Origin: an uncultured Lachnospiraceae bacterium
GTDB taxonomy: Bacteria > Bacillota > Clostridia > Lachnospirales > Lachnospiraceae
Assembly (NCBI GenBank): GCA_910579425.1
Contig: CAJTVL010000023.1
Span: 1 to 59,124 of the forward strand
Direction of reading: 5' to 3'
Length of the DNA: 59,124 nt
Shown: in pieces, positions 6,646 to 16,011 of the stretch
Position numbering within the stretch: the first letter of the stretch is position 1
Layout of the letters: each line of letters opens with the position of its first letter
Made by a program: the position numbers and the translations under genes
The notes under the pieces: generated by a model
The model's input: only the letters and a program-made list of their open reading frames with translations
Databases searched by the model: none
Told to the model about the DNA's origin: nothing

Positions 6646-9255
6646 ATGACCATGGAGGAACAAAGAATTCAAGAGGATGAAAGAGAACCGGAACAGAAAA
6701 AAAGGAAGAGAAGAACCGCCCGCAGGCGTGCAGGGGCAAGGAGAGGGACGGCATTTCTCCATTTTCTGCAGCATGCGGTTTTTGTGGCGGCAATTCTGTT
6801 GATTGCGACGGTGTTTACAGGCTCTTATCTGGTGTTATCTACCAAAAAAGGGCCGCAGGTGTATCGCCTGATCGGGGAGGAGCAAAGCGCCTCCTTTGAG
6901 GATTCCCAATTATTTAACCGGCTGCTGGGAAACCATATCACAGATATTATCTGCTATGGGGCCATCAGAAGCCAGATGGAGACAGACGGGGCCTTTGATC
7001 CCAAAAAAGAAATCGATGTCACTGCCTTTGCGGGGAGATATGAAGAGCTGCCAAGGGAATACATTACGGCACGCTATTATCTGGATGATCTGCTTAAGTG
7101 GGCACAGACGGGGATTGAATACGAAGAAATCTATATGAGCGGTGATGAGGTGAACCGCTTCCTGAGCAATGCAAGAACAGTGACCAAAACCGCCGAGGAC
7201 AGCTATCACAGCGGAGCCAAGTATTTGACGTCAGATCTTTCCAATTCCACTCAGGTGGTTGACGTGTCGGGAAACATGCTGGATTCCGCTCCCATAGAAC
7301 GCAGCGATGTGCAGGAGAAGGTCTTGAAAAACAGATACCGCACAGTGGAGAACAAGAATATTGAAAATTATGTGTGCTCCTGGGAGGAATACCACACGCT
7401 CTGCGACAATTTAAATGCAACAGTGGCGGATTTGTATACCAATTACAATAACTACCTGGATTATAAGGAATATTTTGATGTAGGCAGCTCGAATGTTCTT
7501 TTCTACATCACCAGAACCATAGGGGACAAGACGGAAATTTATACGAATCTGGAAGAGGGGCTTTCGGCGTCGCAGCTTAAGAAGGAACTGGAAAATCAGT
7601 GTGGGAAATATATTTTTTACGATACCTCTGCCATGGAGTTTGAGACGAACACTTTGATAGAGGAATCCACGCTGCGGTACCTTTTCAACGGATATGATTA
7701 TGCTTATCCGGAGAAAACCCAGGTGATGATCGGGGTAAATTCCGCCTATGGCGCCCAGGACAGCTTCGCCCGGGCCAGAGACAGCTTTGGGAGGTTTGTT
7801 CCCTATCTGTGGCAGTATTTACTTGGCGCCCTGGCCTGCATTCTCCTGGAGCTGTTTCTTGTGGTGACGCTGACTATAAAGGAAGGACAGGGGCGCAATA
7901 AAGAGACGGGAGAAAGTGTTATTGTCTTATACTCTGAGGATCGTATTCCCACAGAGCCTATGGCGCTTGCCGGAGCCGGTATTCTCTGGCTGCTGCTGTA
8001 CGGAATCTCAAAGATGGTCAATACCTTATGGCAGTCGGTGGAAAACGGGATTTTGATTGTGCTTGCCGGCGTATCGGCGCTTCTCGTAAGCCTGATTTTC
8101 TCCTTCTTCTACTATAGCTTTGTGAGAAGGTTCAAGGCAAAAACCCTGTGGCGGGACAGCCTGCTTCGGCGGATGGGGCTGCAGGCCGGGAAGTGGACGC
8201 TGTATTTCTTCAGAAACTCCGCGCTGATTTTGAGAGTATGGGTTCCTCTTGGCGTATTCGTCCTGATCAACGGGGTGCTGGTATTATTCACAGCTTTTCT
8301 GCTGATCGATTACCCGGGAAGCGGTCTGTGGCTGTTGACAATACTGCTTCTTCTGCTGTGGAATGGCGGTATTGGATATGTGCTGTATCATTCGGCGCTT
8401 GCAAGGCAGCGGATTCTGGAGGGAATCGGGCTGATCCGGGAGGGCAATCTCTCTCACAAGGTGGATGAGGAGAAGCTCTATGGGGAGGATCTTGCGCTGG
8501 CCCAGGCAGTAAACAGTATTGGAGAGAGTGTGCGCAGCGCGGTGGAAACCAGTATGAAGGATGAGAGGCTCAAGGCTGATTTGATCACCAACGTTTCCCA
8601 CGATATCAAAACGCCTCTTACCTCCATTATCAACTATGTGGATTTAATCAAACGGGAAAATATAAACGATCCCAAAATCAGAGAGTATATTGAGGTGCTG
8701 GACGCCAAATCCCAGCGGCTGAAACAGCTCACGGACGATCTGGTGGAGGCCTCCAAGATTTCCTCCGGAAATATTGTGCTCCAGTGGGAAAAGATCAATC
8801 TGATTGAGCTTTTGAATCAGACCATTGGAGAGTTCTCGGAGAAATTTGAGGAGAAAGCCCTTTTCCCGGTACTGCGTTCTCCCAAGGGCAGTGTGTTTAT
8901 TGAGGCTGACAGCAGAAGAATCTGGCGGGTAATCGAAAATCTTTTTAACAATATAGTGAAGTATGCATTGCCGGGAACCAGGGTTTATATAGACCTGGAC
9001 GTGTTTGAGGAGGAAGAGAAGCGCAAGCTGGTGCTGCTCTCCGTTAAGAATATTTCGGCACAGCCTTTGAAGGTAAGTCCCCAGGAACTGACGGAGCGGT
9101 TTATCAGAGGGGATGAATCCAGAACCACCGAGGGCAGCGGCCTGGGATTATCGATAGCCAAGAACCTTACGGAGGCTCAGAAAGGGATATTTGAGATTGT
9201 TATGGACGGAGATCTGTTTAAGGTGAATATGACTTTTCCGGTATTGGATGAATAG
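6646..9255 (+). CDS. Large multi-pass sensor histidine kinase
   Basis: An 869-aa membrane kinase. A basic cytoplasmic N-terminus (KKRKRRTARRR) leads into a first membrane helix at about 42-66. An extracytoplasmic region of some 320 residues follows, then a cluster of about five hydrophobic helices between residues 388 and 582, a HAMP-like linker, the phosphoacceptor box SHDIKTPLTS (His652) and a HATPase domain with GSGLGLSIAKN. The length and central helix bundle are unusual for a VanS-like kinase. The start codon ATG 6646 follows GAGGCGGGGG. It pairs with the response regulator upstream; the stimulus is unknown. Confidence 0.93.
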   Translation: MTMEEQRIQEDEREPEQKKRKRRTARRRAGARRGTAFLHFLQHAVFVAAILLIATVFTGSYLVLSTKKGPQVYRLIGEEQSASFEDSQLFNRLLGNHITDIICYGAIRSQMETDGAFDPKKEIDVTAFAGRYEELPREYITARYYLDDLLKWAQTGIEYEEIYMSGDEVNRFLSNARTVTKTAEDSYHSGAKYLTSDLSNSTQVVDVSGNMLDSAPIERSDVQEKVLKNRYRTVENKNIENYVCSWEEYHTLCDNLNATVADLYTNYNNYLDYKEYFDVGSSNVLFYITRTIGDKTEIYTNLEEGLSASQLKKELENQCGKYIFYDTSAMEFETNTLIEESTLRYLFNGYDYAYPEKTQVMIGVNSAYGAQDSFARARDSFGRFVPYLWQYLLGALACILLELFLVVTLTIKEGQGRNKETGESVIVLYSEDRIPTEPMALAGAGILWLLLYGISKMVNTLWQSVENGILIVLAGVSALLVSLIFSFFYYSFVRRFKAKTLWRDSLLRRMGLQAGKWTLYFFRNSALILRVWVPLGVFVLINGVLVLFTAFLLIDYPGSGLWLLTILLLLLWNGGIGYVLYHSALARQRILEGIGLIREGNLSHKVDEEKLYGEDLALAQAVNSIGESVRSAVETSMKDERLKADLITNVSHDIKTPLTSIINYVDLIKRENINDPKIREYIEVLDAKSQRLKQLTDDLVEASKISSGNIVLQWEKINLIELLNQTIGEFSEKFEEKALFPVLRSPKGSVFIEADSRRIWRVIENLFNNIVKYALPGTRVYIDLDVFEEEEKRKLVLLSVKNISAQPLKVSPQELTERFIRGDESRTTEGSGLGLSIAKNLTEAQKGIFEIVMDGDLFKVNMTFPVLDE

Positions 9256-9267
9256 GTTCAAAAAAAG

Positions 9268-9291
9268 GAGCGCCGAAAGGCGCTCTTTTTA
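9268..9291. terminator. Bidirectional terminator between histidine kinase and prs
   Basis: A 7-bp GC-rich stem GAGCGCC/GGCGCTC with a GAAA loop, with T-rich sequence following it on both strands. It serves the sensor kinase gene on the + strand and prs on the - strand; the prs stop codon overlaps the + strand T-tract. Confidence 0.9.
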
Positions 9292-10485
9292 TTCGTTGAT
9301 ATTATAGCTTTCCTCCCGGTTATTGTAGCGGGCCAGAAATTCCCGTATTTTTTCGGTGGGAGTATAGACGTTGGCCATGGACGAATCATGGTTCATAAAA
9401 TCAATGATGGAGGCCAAAAATTTGCTCATATCGGCTTCTACGTAGTAGGGGCGGTCGTGAAGCTCCGGAATCCGGTAGGTAAGATTGGTGGTCACTACCT
9501 TGTCGAAATAGCATTTTTCGTAGGCTTCATCAAAGAGAGCCGGCCCGTTTGAAAAAAGGCCGAAAGTGGAGCAGATATAGACGCTTTTGGCGTTCATCGC
9601 CTTTAAAAGCCTTGCGGTTTCAAGGACGCAGCTTCCGGTATCGATAATATCGTCAATCAGAATCACGTCTTTGCCGTCCACGCCGTCGCCCAGGAATTCT
9701 TTCACTCCCGAAGGCGTGTCTGCCTCCGGATGCTGGGAATAGTTCCTTCTTTTGTAGAACATCCCTGTATTGACGCCCAGCACATTGGCAAAGTAAATGG
9801 CACGGTTTAAACCATTTGCATCGGGGCTGATGACCACCAGATGATCTTTGTCGATCAGAAGATTCTCCTCCGTGGCAAGGAGGGCGCGGATAAACTGATA
9901 GGGCGGGGTGAAATTATCGAAGCCGCACAAAGGAGCGGCGTTCTGAATGCTGGGGTCATGGGCGTCAAAGGTGATCAGGTTGCTTACGCCCATATTGGCA
10001 AGCTCTTCAATAGCATAGGAGCAATCTAAGGATTCCCGGCAATTTCGTCTGAACTGGCGGCCTTCATATAAATACGGCATAATGACATTAATGCGGTGTG
10101 CCTTGCCGTTTACCGCTGCGATAATTCTTTTCAGATCCTGATAATGATCGTCAGGAGACTTGTAGTTTGTATAACCGTTCATGGTGTATGAAATACTATG
10201 ATTGCAGACATCGGTGAGAATAAACAAATCGGCACCTCTCACGGATTCGGAGATCAGAGCCTTTCCTTCACCGCTTCCGAACCGGTAGCAGGCAGCATCT
10301 AAGAGATAACTCTCGGAAGCATAGCCTTTAAATGCGTGATCATTTTTGGCAAGGCTCTTAATGTTTTTTCTGAAGGTAACAAGGTGATTGTTTACATTTT
10401 CTCCTAACCTGACGGCTGAATCCATGACAATCAGCTTCAGGGAAGCAACAGGGATGGCCGTTTCTAGTTTATGTATGTCGGGCAT
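9289..10485 (-). CDS. prs: Ribose-phosphate pyrophosphokinase (long form)
   Basis: A 398-aa PRPP synthetase, which makes phosphoribosyl pyrophosphate from ribose-5-phosphate and ATP for nucleotide, His and Trp synthesis. The PRPP-binding loop is DVILIDDIIDTGS, and ITFDAHDPSIQ matches the family's active-site region. It is about 80 residues longer than the usual 315-aa class I enzyme, with extra sequence at both ends. The start is well supported by GCGGAGG ahead of ATG at 10485. It is divergent from a radical-SAM gene, with overlapping promoters. Confidence 0.92.
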   Translation of the reverse strand: MPDIHKLETAIPVASLKLIVMDSAVRLGENVNNHLVTFRKNIKSLAKNDHAFKGYASESYLLDAACYRFGSGEGKALISESVRGADLFILTDVCNHSISYTMNGYTNYKSPDDHYQDLKRIIAAVNGKAHRINVIMPYLYEGRQFRRNCRESLDCSYAIEELANMGVSNLITFDAHDPSIQNAAPLCGFDNFTPPYQFIRALLATEENLLIDKDHLVVISPDANGLNRAIYFANVLGVNTGMFYKRRNYSQHPEADTPSGVKEFLGDGVDGKDVILIDDIIDTGSCVLETARLLKAMNAKSVYICSTFGLFSNGPALFDEAYEKCYFDKVVTTNLTYRIPELHDRPYYVEADMSKFLASIIDFMNHDSSMANVYTPTEKIREFLARYNNREESYNINE

Positions 10486-10533
10486 GGCAACCTCCGCTTA
10501 AATCAGTATTGTTTGGTGTTATCCGATACCTAT

Positions 10534-10562
10534 TTTATAACATTATGCTAGTGACACGTCAA
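10534..10562 (-). promoter_or_regulatory. prs promoter
   Basis: On the - strand, TTGACG (10562-10557), 17 bases, then TATAAA (10539-10534), about 50 bases upstream of the prs start. The -35 box lies in the spacer of the divergent + strand promoter. Confidence 0.7.
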
Positions 10563-10579
10563 GAAAATTCTAGTAAAAT
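10551..10579 (+). promoter_or_regulatory. Promoter of the DUF512 gene
   Basis: GTGACA (10551-10556), 17 bases, then TAAAAT (10574-10579), a fair sigma-A match. It overlaps the oppositely oriented prs promoter, so the two may exclude each other. Confidence 0.6.
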
Positions 10580-10641
10580 AGGAGCAAGAGCTAAATTCTA
10601 TCATAAGAGAGTACACAAGCAGGCAAAGCGTGGGAGGCAGT

Positions 10642-11985
10642 GTGAAAAAAAGAGAAAAAAAGGGACATCTGGTGCAGAGGGTGCAGGAGGGAAGTATTGC
10701 CTGGGAGCTTTCTATTGAACCCGGGGACAGGATTCTTGCCATAGACGGCCATGAGATAGAAGATATTTTTGATTATCAATATTATACAGAGAATGAATAT
10801 CTTGAGATATTACTTGAAAAGCCTGATCAAGAGCAATGGCTTTTGGAGGTTGAGAAGGAGGAGGACGAGGAACTGGGGATCGTGTTTGAAAACGGTCTTA
10901 TGGATGAGTACCGCTCCTGCCGCAATAAATGTATTTTTTGCTTTATTGACCAGATGCCAAAAGGGATGAGGGATACGCTGTACTTTAAGGATGATGATTC
11001 CCGGCTTTCCTTTCTGCAGGGGAATTATGTGACCCTTACAAATATGTCGGATCATGATGTGGAGCGGATCATCAAATACCGCCTTTCCCCCATTAACATT
11101 TCCTTTCAGACCATGAATCCCGACCTTCGGTGCAAAATGCTGAATAACCGCTTCGCAGGGGAAGCCCTAAAAAAAGCGGACCGCCTTTATGAAGCCGGGA
11201 TCGCCATGAACGGGCAGATTGTGCTCTGCAGAGGAGTCAATGACAAAGAGGAGCTTTCCTTTAGTATCCGCAGGCTCATGGAATACATACCTGTGCTTGA
11301 GAGCGTGTCCGTGGTGCCCGTAGGGCTTTCCAGGTACAGAGAGGGGCTTTATCCATTGGAACCCTTTACGGCGGAGGACGCCAGGGAGGTTCTTACCCTG
11401 ATTCATGGATTCCAGAAGGAGATTTATGAAAAGCACGGGATCCATTTTGTCCATGCAAGCGACGAGTGGTATCTGATGGCAGGATGGGATTTCCCGCCCC
11501 AGGAAACCTACGACGGCTATCTGCAGCTTGAAAACGGCGTGGGGATGATGCGGCTTTTTCTGAATGAATTCGAGGATGCCATGGAGGAACTGTCCCGGAA
11601 TTCCCATTGTCTGCGGGAGAGAAGGGAAGAGCTTTCCATAGCGACAGGGCGGCTGGCCTATCCCTATATTCTTGAAATGGCAGGGCGGCTTATGGCCTTG
11701 GGCGGCGGAATAAACATCCATGTATATGAGATTACCAACCGTTTTTTCGGAGAGAAGATCACGGTTGCCGGGCTCCTGACCGGAGGGGACATGATAGAGC
11801 AGCTTAAGGGCAAGCCCTTGGGAGAGAGGCTTCTTTTGTCACAAAATATGTTAAGGGCCGGGGAAGAAGTTTTTTTGGATGACGTGACCGTGCCCGAAAT
11901 GGAAAAGGCTTTACAAGTAAAAATAGATATTGTAAAATCAAGCGGATATGACTTGGCAGATGCAGTACTTGGAAAGAAACGGTAA
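10642..11985 (+). CDS. DUF512 radical-SAM protein with N-terminal PDZ domain
   Basis: A 447-aa protein of the DUF512 family, widespread in Clostridia. The N-terminal 65 residues look like a PDZ-type domain (SIEPGDRILAIDGHEI). An iron-sulfur cysteine cluster follows in CRNKCIFCFIDQMP, a CxxxCxxC radical-SAM motif, then a TIM-barrel-like part and the C-terminal DUF512 domain. Its substrate is not known. GTG 10642 is chosen because GGGAGG precedes it at a proper distance; an in-frame GTG at 10630 would sit on the ribosome site. der follows, with its start 43 bases downstream. Confidence 0.9.
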   Translation: MKKREKKGHLVQRVQEGSIAWELSIEPGDRILAIDGHEIEDIFDYQYYTENEYLEILLEKPDQEQWLLEVEKEEDEELGIVFENGLMDEYRSCRNKCIFCFIDQMPKGMRDTLYFKDDDSRLSFLQGNYVTLTNMSDHDVERIIKYRLSPINISFQTMNPDLRCKMLNNRFAGEALKKADRLYEAGIAMNGQIVLCRGVNDKEELSFSIRRLMEYIPVLESVSVVPVGLSRYREGLYPLEPFTAEDAREVLTLIHGFQKEIYEKHGIHFVHASDEWYLMAGWDFPPQETYDGYLQLENGVGMMRLFLNEFEDAMEELSRNSHCLRERREELSIATGRLAYPYILEMAGRLMALGGGINIHVYEITNRFFGEKITVAGLLTGGDMIEQLKGKPLGERLLLSQNMLRAGEEVFLDDVTVPEMEKALQVKIDIVKSSGYDLADAVLGKKR

Positions 11986-12027
11986 CAAATGGAAAACAGT
12001 TGCGCAGGGCGCAGAAGCGGGGAAAAA

Positions 12028-13362
12028 ATGAGTAAAAATAAAAAGCCCATCGTGGCGGTGGTAGGAAGGCCCAATGTAGGCAAGTCCACCCTGTTTAACG
12101 CGTTGGCAGGAAAAAGAATTTCAATTGTGAAGGATACGCCGGGGATCACCAGGGACAGGATTTATGCAGACGTGTCCTGGCTGGACCGCACCTTTACCCT
12201 GATCGATACCGGAGGAATCGAACCGGACAGCAGGGATATTATTTTATCCCAGATGCGGGAGCAGGCCCAGATTGCCATTGACACCGCGGATGTCATCCTT
12301 TTTATGGTGGACGTAAAACAGGGGCTTGTGGATGCGGATGCCAAGGTGGCGGATCTGCTCAGGCGTTCCCATAAGCCTGTGGTGCTGGCAGTCAATAAGG
12401 TAGATCATTTTGACAAATATATGGCGGATGTCTACGAGTTTTATAATCTGGGGATCGGAGATCCCCACCCCATTTCCGCCGCCAATCAGTTGGGGATCGG
12501 AGATTTGCTCGACGTGGTGATGGCAGAACTGGGAGATAAGAAGGGGGAGGAAGAGGAGGAAGATAAGATAAGGGTAGCCATCGTGGGCAAGCCCAATGTG
12601 GGCAAGTCCTCTCTGATCAATAAGCTGATCGGCGAAAACAGGCTGATTGTCTCCGAGATCGCGGGAACTACCAGAGATGCGGTAGACACCCCTGTGATCC
12701 GGAACGGCCAGGAATATGTTTTTATTGACACAGCGGGGCTGAGGCGCAAAAATAAGATCAAAGAAGAACTGGAAAAATATATGATCGTGCGCACCGTAAG
12801 CGCCGTGGAGCGCGCGGATATTGTGGTACTGCTGATCGATGCGGTGGAAGGGGTAACGGAACAGGATGCCAAAATCGCAGGCATCGCCCATGAGAGAGGG
12901 AAAGCGGTGATCATCGCGGTCAACAAATGGGATGCCATTGAGAAGAATGACAAAACTACAAAGGAATATACCCAGAAGATCAGAAACATTCTCTCCTATA
13001 TGCCCTATGCGGAAATCACCTTTATCTCTGCCCTCACAGGCCAGAGGCTGTCCAAACTCTATGACCTGATCGATATGGCAAGTGAAAATCACGCCATGAG
13101 GGTGGCTACCGGCGTGCTCAACGAGATTATGAGCGAGGCAGTGGCGCTCCAGCAGCCCCCTTCCGATAAAGGAAAAAGACTGAAACTTTTCTATATCACC
13201 CAGGTGGGGGTCAAGCCTCCTGCCTTTGTGATCTTTGTCAATGACAAGGAGTTGATGCACTTTTCCTATACCAGATATATTGAGAACAAGATCCGGGAAG
13301 CCTTTGGCTTTCGGGGGACACCGCTGAAATTTATTATTCGGGAGCGAAAGGAGTCAAAGTAA
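12028..13362 (+). CDS. der: Ribosome assembly GTPase Der (EngA)
   Basis: A 444-aa double GTPase needed for 50S assembly. Two complete G domains are seen: the first with GRPNVGKSTL, DTGG and NKVD, the second with GKPNVGKSSL, DTAG and NKWD, followed by the KH-like C-terminal domain. ATG 12028 is preferred over the in-frame ATG 11989 because it gives the normal N-terminus (MSKNKKPIVAVVG) and has GCGGGG upstream. It is grouped with plsY and gpsA, an arrangement seen near spoIVA in Bacillus as well. Confidence 0.97.
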   Translation: MSKNKKPIVAVVGRPNVGKSTLFNALAGKRISIVKDTPGITRDRIYADVSWLDRTFTLIDTGGIEPDSRDIILSQMREQAQIAIDTADVILFMVDVKQGLVDADAKVADLLRRSHKPVVLAVNKVDHFDKYMADVYEFYNLGIGDPHPISAANQLGIGDLLDVVMAELGDKKGEEEEEDKIRVAIVGKPNVGKSSLINKLIGENRLIVSEIAGTTRDAVDTPVIRNGQEYVFIDTAGLRRKNKIKEELEKYMIVRTVSAVERADIVVLLIDAVEGVTEQDAKIAGIAHERGKAVIIAVNKWDAIEKNDKTTKEYTQKIRNILSYMPYAEITFISALTGQRLSKLYDLIDMASENHAMRVATGVLNEIMSEAVALQQPPSDKGKRLKLFYITQVGVKPPAFVIFVNDKELMHFSYTRYIENKIREAFGFRGTPLKFIIRERKESK

Positions 13363-13363
13363 A

Positions 13364-14011
13364 ATGGAGAGAATCATCTGTCTGGCAATCGGTTATCTAT
13401 TTGGTCTGTTCCAGACCGCTTTCATTTACGGAAAGCTGCACGGAATCGACATCAGAGAGCACGGAAGCGGGAACGCCGGCACGACCAACACCCTTCGGGT
13501 TCTGGGAACCAAGGCGGGACTGATCGTTCTTGCAGGGGATATTATCAAGTGTATCCTTGCCATTGTGATCAGCGGGATACTGTTTGACAAATCCCATCCC
13601 GACGAGATCTATCTCTTAAAGCTTTATGCGGCGGCAGGGGCTATTCTGGGGCATAATTTTCCCTTCTACCTGAAATTTAAGGGGGGAAAGGGAATTGCGG
13701 CGACCGCCGGCCTTATTTTATCTTTCCATCCCTTGTTCGTCCCCATGGGAGTGATCCTCTTTTTCAGTGTTTTCTTTCTGCTCCATTATGTTTCCCTGGG
13801 CTCTCTTCTTGTCTATGCAGGTCTGATGATCGAGATGGTGATTGTGGGGCAGATGGGGCTTTTCGGTTCCTCCCAGGCAGTGCTCAATGAAATGTATGTC
13901 ATCACGGCGCTGCTCACGGCTCTGGCCTATTACAAGCACCGGGAGAATATTGTCCGGCTGCTCAAGGGAGAAGAGCGGAAAACTTACCTGACAAAGAAAA
14001 ATAAAGCATAG
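13364..14011 (+). CDS. plsY: Acyl-phosphate:glycerol-3-phosphate acyltransferase
   Basis: A 215-aa integral membrane enzyme that transfers an acyl group from acyl-phosphate to glycerol-3-phosphate, the first step of phospholipid synthesis. The conserved motifs SGNAGTTNTLR, GHNFPFYLKFKGGKG and several membrane helices are present. It starts 1 base after the der stop, with AAAGGAG inside the end of der. The downstream gpsA makes its substrate glycerol-3-phosphate, so the two genes form a functional unit. Confidence 0.95.
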   Translation: MERIICLAIGYLFGLFQTAFIYGKLHGIDIREHGSGNAGTTNTLRVLGTKAGLIVLAGDIIKCILAIVISGILFDKSHPDEIYLLKLYAAAGAILGHNFPFYLKFKGGKGIAATAGLILSFHPLFVPMGVILFFSVFFLLHYVSLGSLLVYAGLMIEMVIVGQMGLFGSSQAVLNEMYVITALLTALAYYKHRENIVRLLKGEERKTYLTKKNKA

Positions 14012-14058
14012 TCCTAAAAGTATAGCCCTCAAAAAGAAAGGAAGCGTGAAATCAAATT

Positions 14059-15096
14059 ATGGCAAGTGTGGGAATCATCGGAGCCGGGAGCTGGGGATGC
14101 GCCCTGGCATGGCTTCTTTGCAATAATAAACATCAGGTGACCATGTGGTCTGCCCTGGAGGATGAAATTGAAATGCTCCAAAAGGTCCATGAGCATAAGG
14201 ACAAGCTGCCTGGGGTGGTGCTGCAGCAGGAGATTCAATTTACGACCCGGCTTTCGGAGGCGATCGAGGGCAAAGACGCGCTGGTGCTGGCCGTACCCTC
14301 TCCTTTTACCCGAAGCACGGCGGCCAAAATGGCGCCGTTTGTGGCAGAAGGACAAAAGATCGTCAATGTGGCAAAGGGGATTGAAGAAACGACCCTCATG
14401 ACCCTCTCCCAGATTATCGAGCAGGAAATTCCAAAGGCCCGGGTGGCAGTGCTTTCCGGCCCGTCTCACGCGGAGGAGGTGGGCAAAGGGATTCCCACTA
14501 CCATTGTGGTAGGCGCCGGGGACAAGGCGGCGGCGGAGTATCTCCAGAATCTGTTTATGAGCAAAGTGTTCCGGGTCTATACAAGCTCGGATGTACTGGG
14601 AATCGAGCTGGGAGCGGCCCTTAAAAATGTGGTGGCTTTGGCGGCCGGAATTGCCGACGGCCTTGGCTATGGAGACAATACAAAGGCGGCTCTGATCACC
14701 AGAGGGATTGCAGAGATTGCAAGGCTTGGGATTTCCATGGGCGGGCGGATCGAGACTTTCTACGGCCTTACGGGAATCGGGGATCTGATCGTAACCTGCG
14801 CTTCCATGCACTCCAGGAACCGCCGGGCGGGGATTCTGATCGGAAAAGGCGCTTCCATGGAGGAGGCAATGGCAGAAGTGAAAATGGTGGTGGAGGGCGT
14901 TTATTCCGCAAAGGCAGGATATGCCCTGTCCCGGAAATACCAGGTAAGTATGCCGATTATCGAACAGGTGAATCAGATCTTGTTCGAAGGCAAGCCTGCC
15001 GGCGAGGCGGTAGGGGAGCTGATGCTTCGGGACAAAAAGGTAGAAAATATTGATCTGCGTCAATTATATCAGAACAGTGTGGAAATTCCATGGTAG
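14059..15096 (+). CDS. gpsA: Glycerol-3-phosphate dehydrogenase [NAD(P)+]
   Basis: A 345-aa cytosolic enzyme that reduces dihydroxyacetone phosphate to glycerol-3-phosphate. The nucleotide-binding motif GIIGAGSWGCALA is at the N-terminus, and the catalytic-domain signatures VLSGPSHAEEV and ELGAALKNVVALAAGIADG follow. The length is normal. It supplies substrate to the PlsY encoded just upstream. The gap to the next gene contains the first RBS-hairpin repeat. Confidence 0.97.
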   Translation: MASVGIIGAGSWGCALAWLLCNNKHQVTMWSALEDEIEMLQKVHEHKDKLPGVVLQQEIQFTTRLSEAIEGKDALVLAVPSPFTRSTAAKMAPFVAEGQKIVNVAKGIEETTLMTLSQIIEQEIPKARVAVLSGPSHAEEVGKGIPTTIVVGAGDKAAAEYLQNLFMSKVFRVYTSSDVLGIELGAALKNVVALAAGIADGLGYGDNTKAALITRGIAEIARLGISMGGRIETFYGLTGIGDLIVTCASMHSRNRRAGILIGKGASMEEAMAEVKMVVEGVYSAKAGYALSRKYQVSMPIIEQVNQILFEGKPAGEAVGELMLRDKKVENIDLRQLYQNSVEIPW

Positions 15097-15110
15097 CGGA
15101 AAAGGAAAGA

Positions 15111-15148
15111 TTTAAGAGCCGCCTGGCGGCAATATGGAGGTTAAGATG
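15111..15148 (+). repeat. RBS-hairpin repeat, copy 1 (before MoxR ATPase gene)
   Basis: GCCGCC (15118-15123), a 1-base centre, GGCGGC (15125-15130), 3 bases, ATGGAGG (15134-15140), 5 bases, then the start codon ATG 15146. The same arrangement precedes tyrS and the lactonase-like gene. The ATGGAGG acts as the ribosome site, and its ATG is in frame with the real start. Confidence 0.85.
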
Positions 15149-15961
15149 AACGGACAACAATTTTTGAGTACTCAGGATTATGTGGCATCAGAAGAACTGA
15201 TGGCAAGCGTCAATGTGGCGGTTGCCCTGCAAAAGCCCCTTTTGATCAAGGGAGAGCCAGGAACGGGCAAGACCATGCTGGCCCAGGCTGTGGCGAAGTC
15301 CCTTGGGAAAAAGCTGATTATCTGGAATATTAAGTCCACCACTAAGGCTCAGGACGGACTTTATATGTATGATACCATACAAAGGCTCTATGACGGGCAG
15401 TTCGGGGAGGACGGTGTGGATGATATTGCCCACTATATCAAGCTGGGCAAGCTGGGAGAGGCCTTCGAGTCAGAGGAACAGGTGGTGCTTCTGATTGACG
15501 AGATCGACAAGGCGGATTTGGAATTCCCCAACGACCTTCTCTGGGAGCTGGATCAGATGGAGTTTTATATCCACGAGACCAAGCGCACGGTGAAGGCCAA
15601 ACAGCGCCCCATCGTGATCATCACCTCCAACGCGGAGAAGGAGCTGCCGGACGCGTTTCTTCGAAGATGCATTTTCCATTACATTGACTTTCCGGATGAA
15701 GAGCTGATGGAAGAGATTGTGCGCACCCACTATCCCGATGTGGAGGATAAGCTTCTGAAAAACGCTATGACCGTATTTTACAATATCCGTTCCCTGCGGG
15801 ACATCCGCAAAAAGCCCAGCACCTCGGAGCTGATTGACTGGATCAACGCCTTGCAGATCGGGGGAATTTCCGCGGACGAGATCCGCGCAAAGCTGCCTTT
15901 TGTGGGTGTGGTGGTGAAAAAGGACGAGGATCTGGAGACAGTGAGGCAGAAACTGGACTAA
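15146..15961 (+). CDS. MoxR-type AAA+ ATPase
   Basis: A 271-aa AAA+ ATPase with Walker A GEPGTGKT (residues 36-43), Walker B VVLLIDEIDKAD and a sensor region IVIITSNAEKELPDAFLRR. The MoxR group works as chaperone-like ATPases paired with von Willebrand factor A proteins, and a VWA gene follows here after 50 bases. Substrates of this subgroup are unknown. Start choice: ATG 15146, because the in-frame ATG 15134 is part of the ATGGAGG ribosome site of the RBS-hairpin repeat. Confidence 0.92.
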   Translation: MNGQQFLSTQDYVASEELMASVNVAVALQKPLLIKGEPGTGKTMLAQAVAKSLGKKLIIWNIKSTTKAQDGLYMYDTIQRLYDGQFGEDGVDDIAHYIKLGKLGEAFESEEQVVLLIDEIDKADLEFPNDLLWELDQMEFYIHETKRTVKAKQRPIVIITSNAEKELPDAFLRRCIFHYIDFPDEELMEEIVRTHYPDVEDKLLKNAMTVFYNIRSLRDIRKKPSTSELIDWINALQIGGISADEIRAKLPFVGVVVKKDEDLETVRQKLD

Positions 15962-16011
15962 CCATACAGGAAGCCGAAAACAACGTTGCGGTCCAGGGAA
16001 GGAGGAAGCGG

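Noticed and set aside
14029..15063. A 344-codon open frame on the - strand opposite gpsA
   Set aside because: It is the mirror of a clear gpsA gene, has Cys/His-rich composition typical of antisense frames and no ribosome site.
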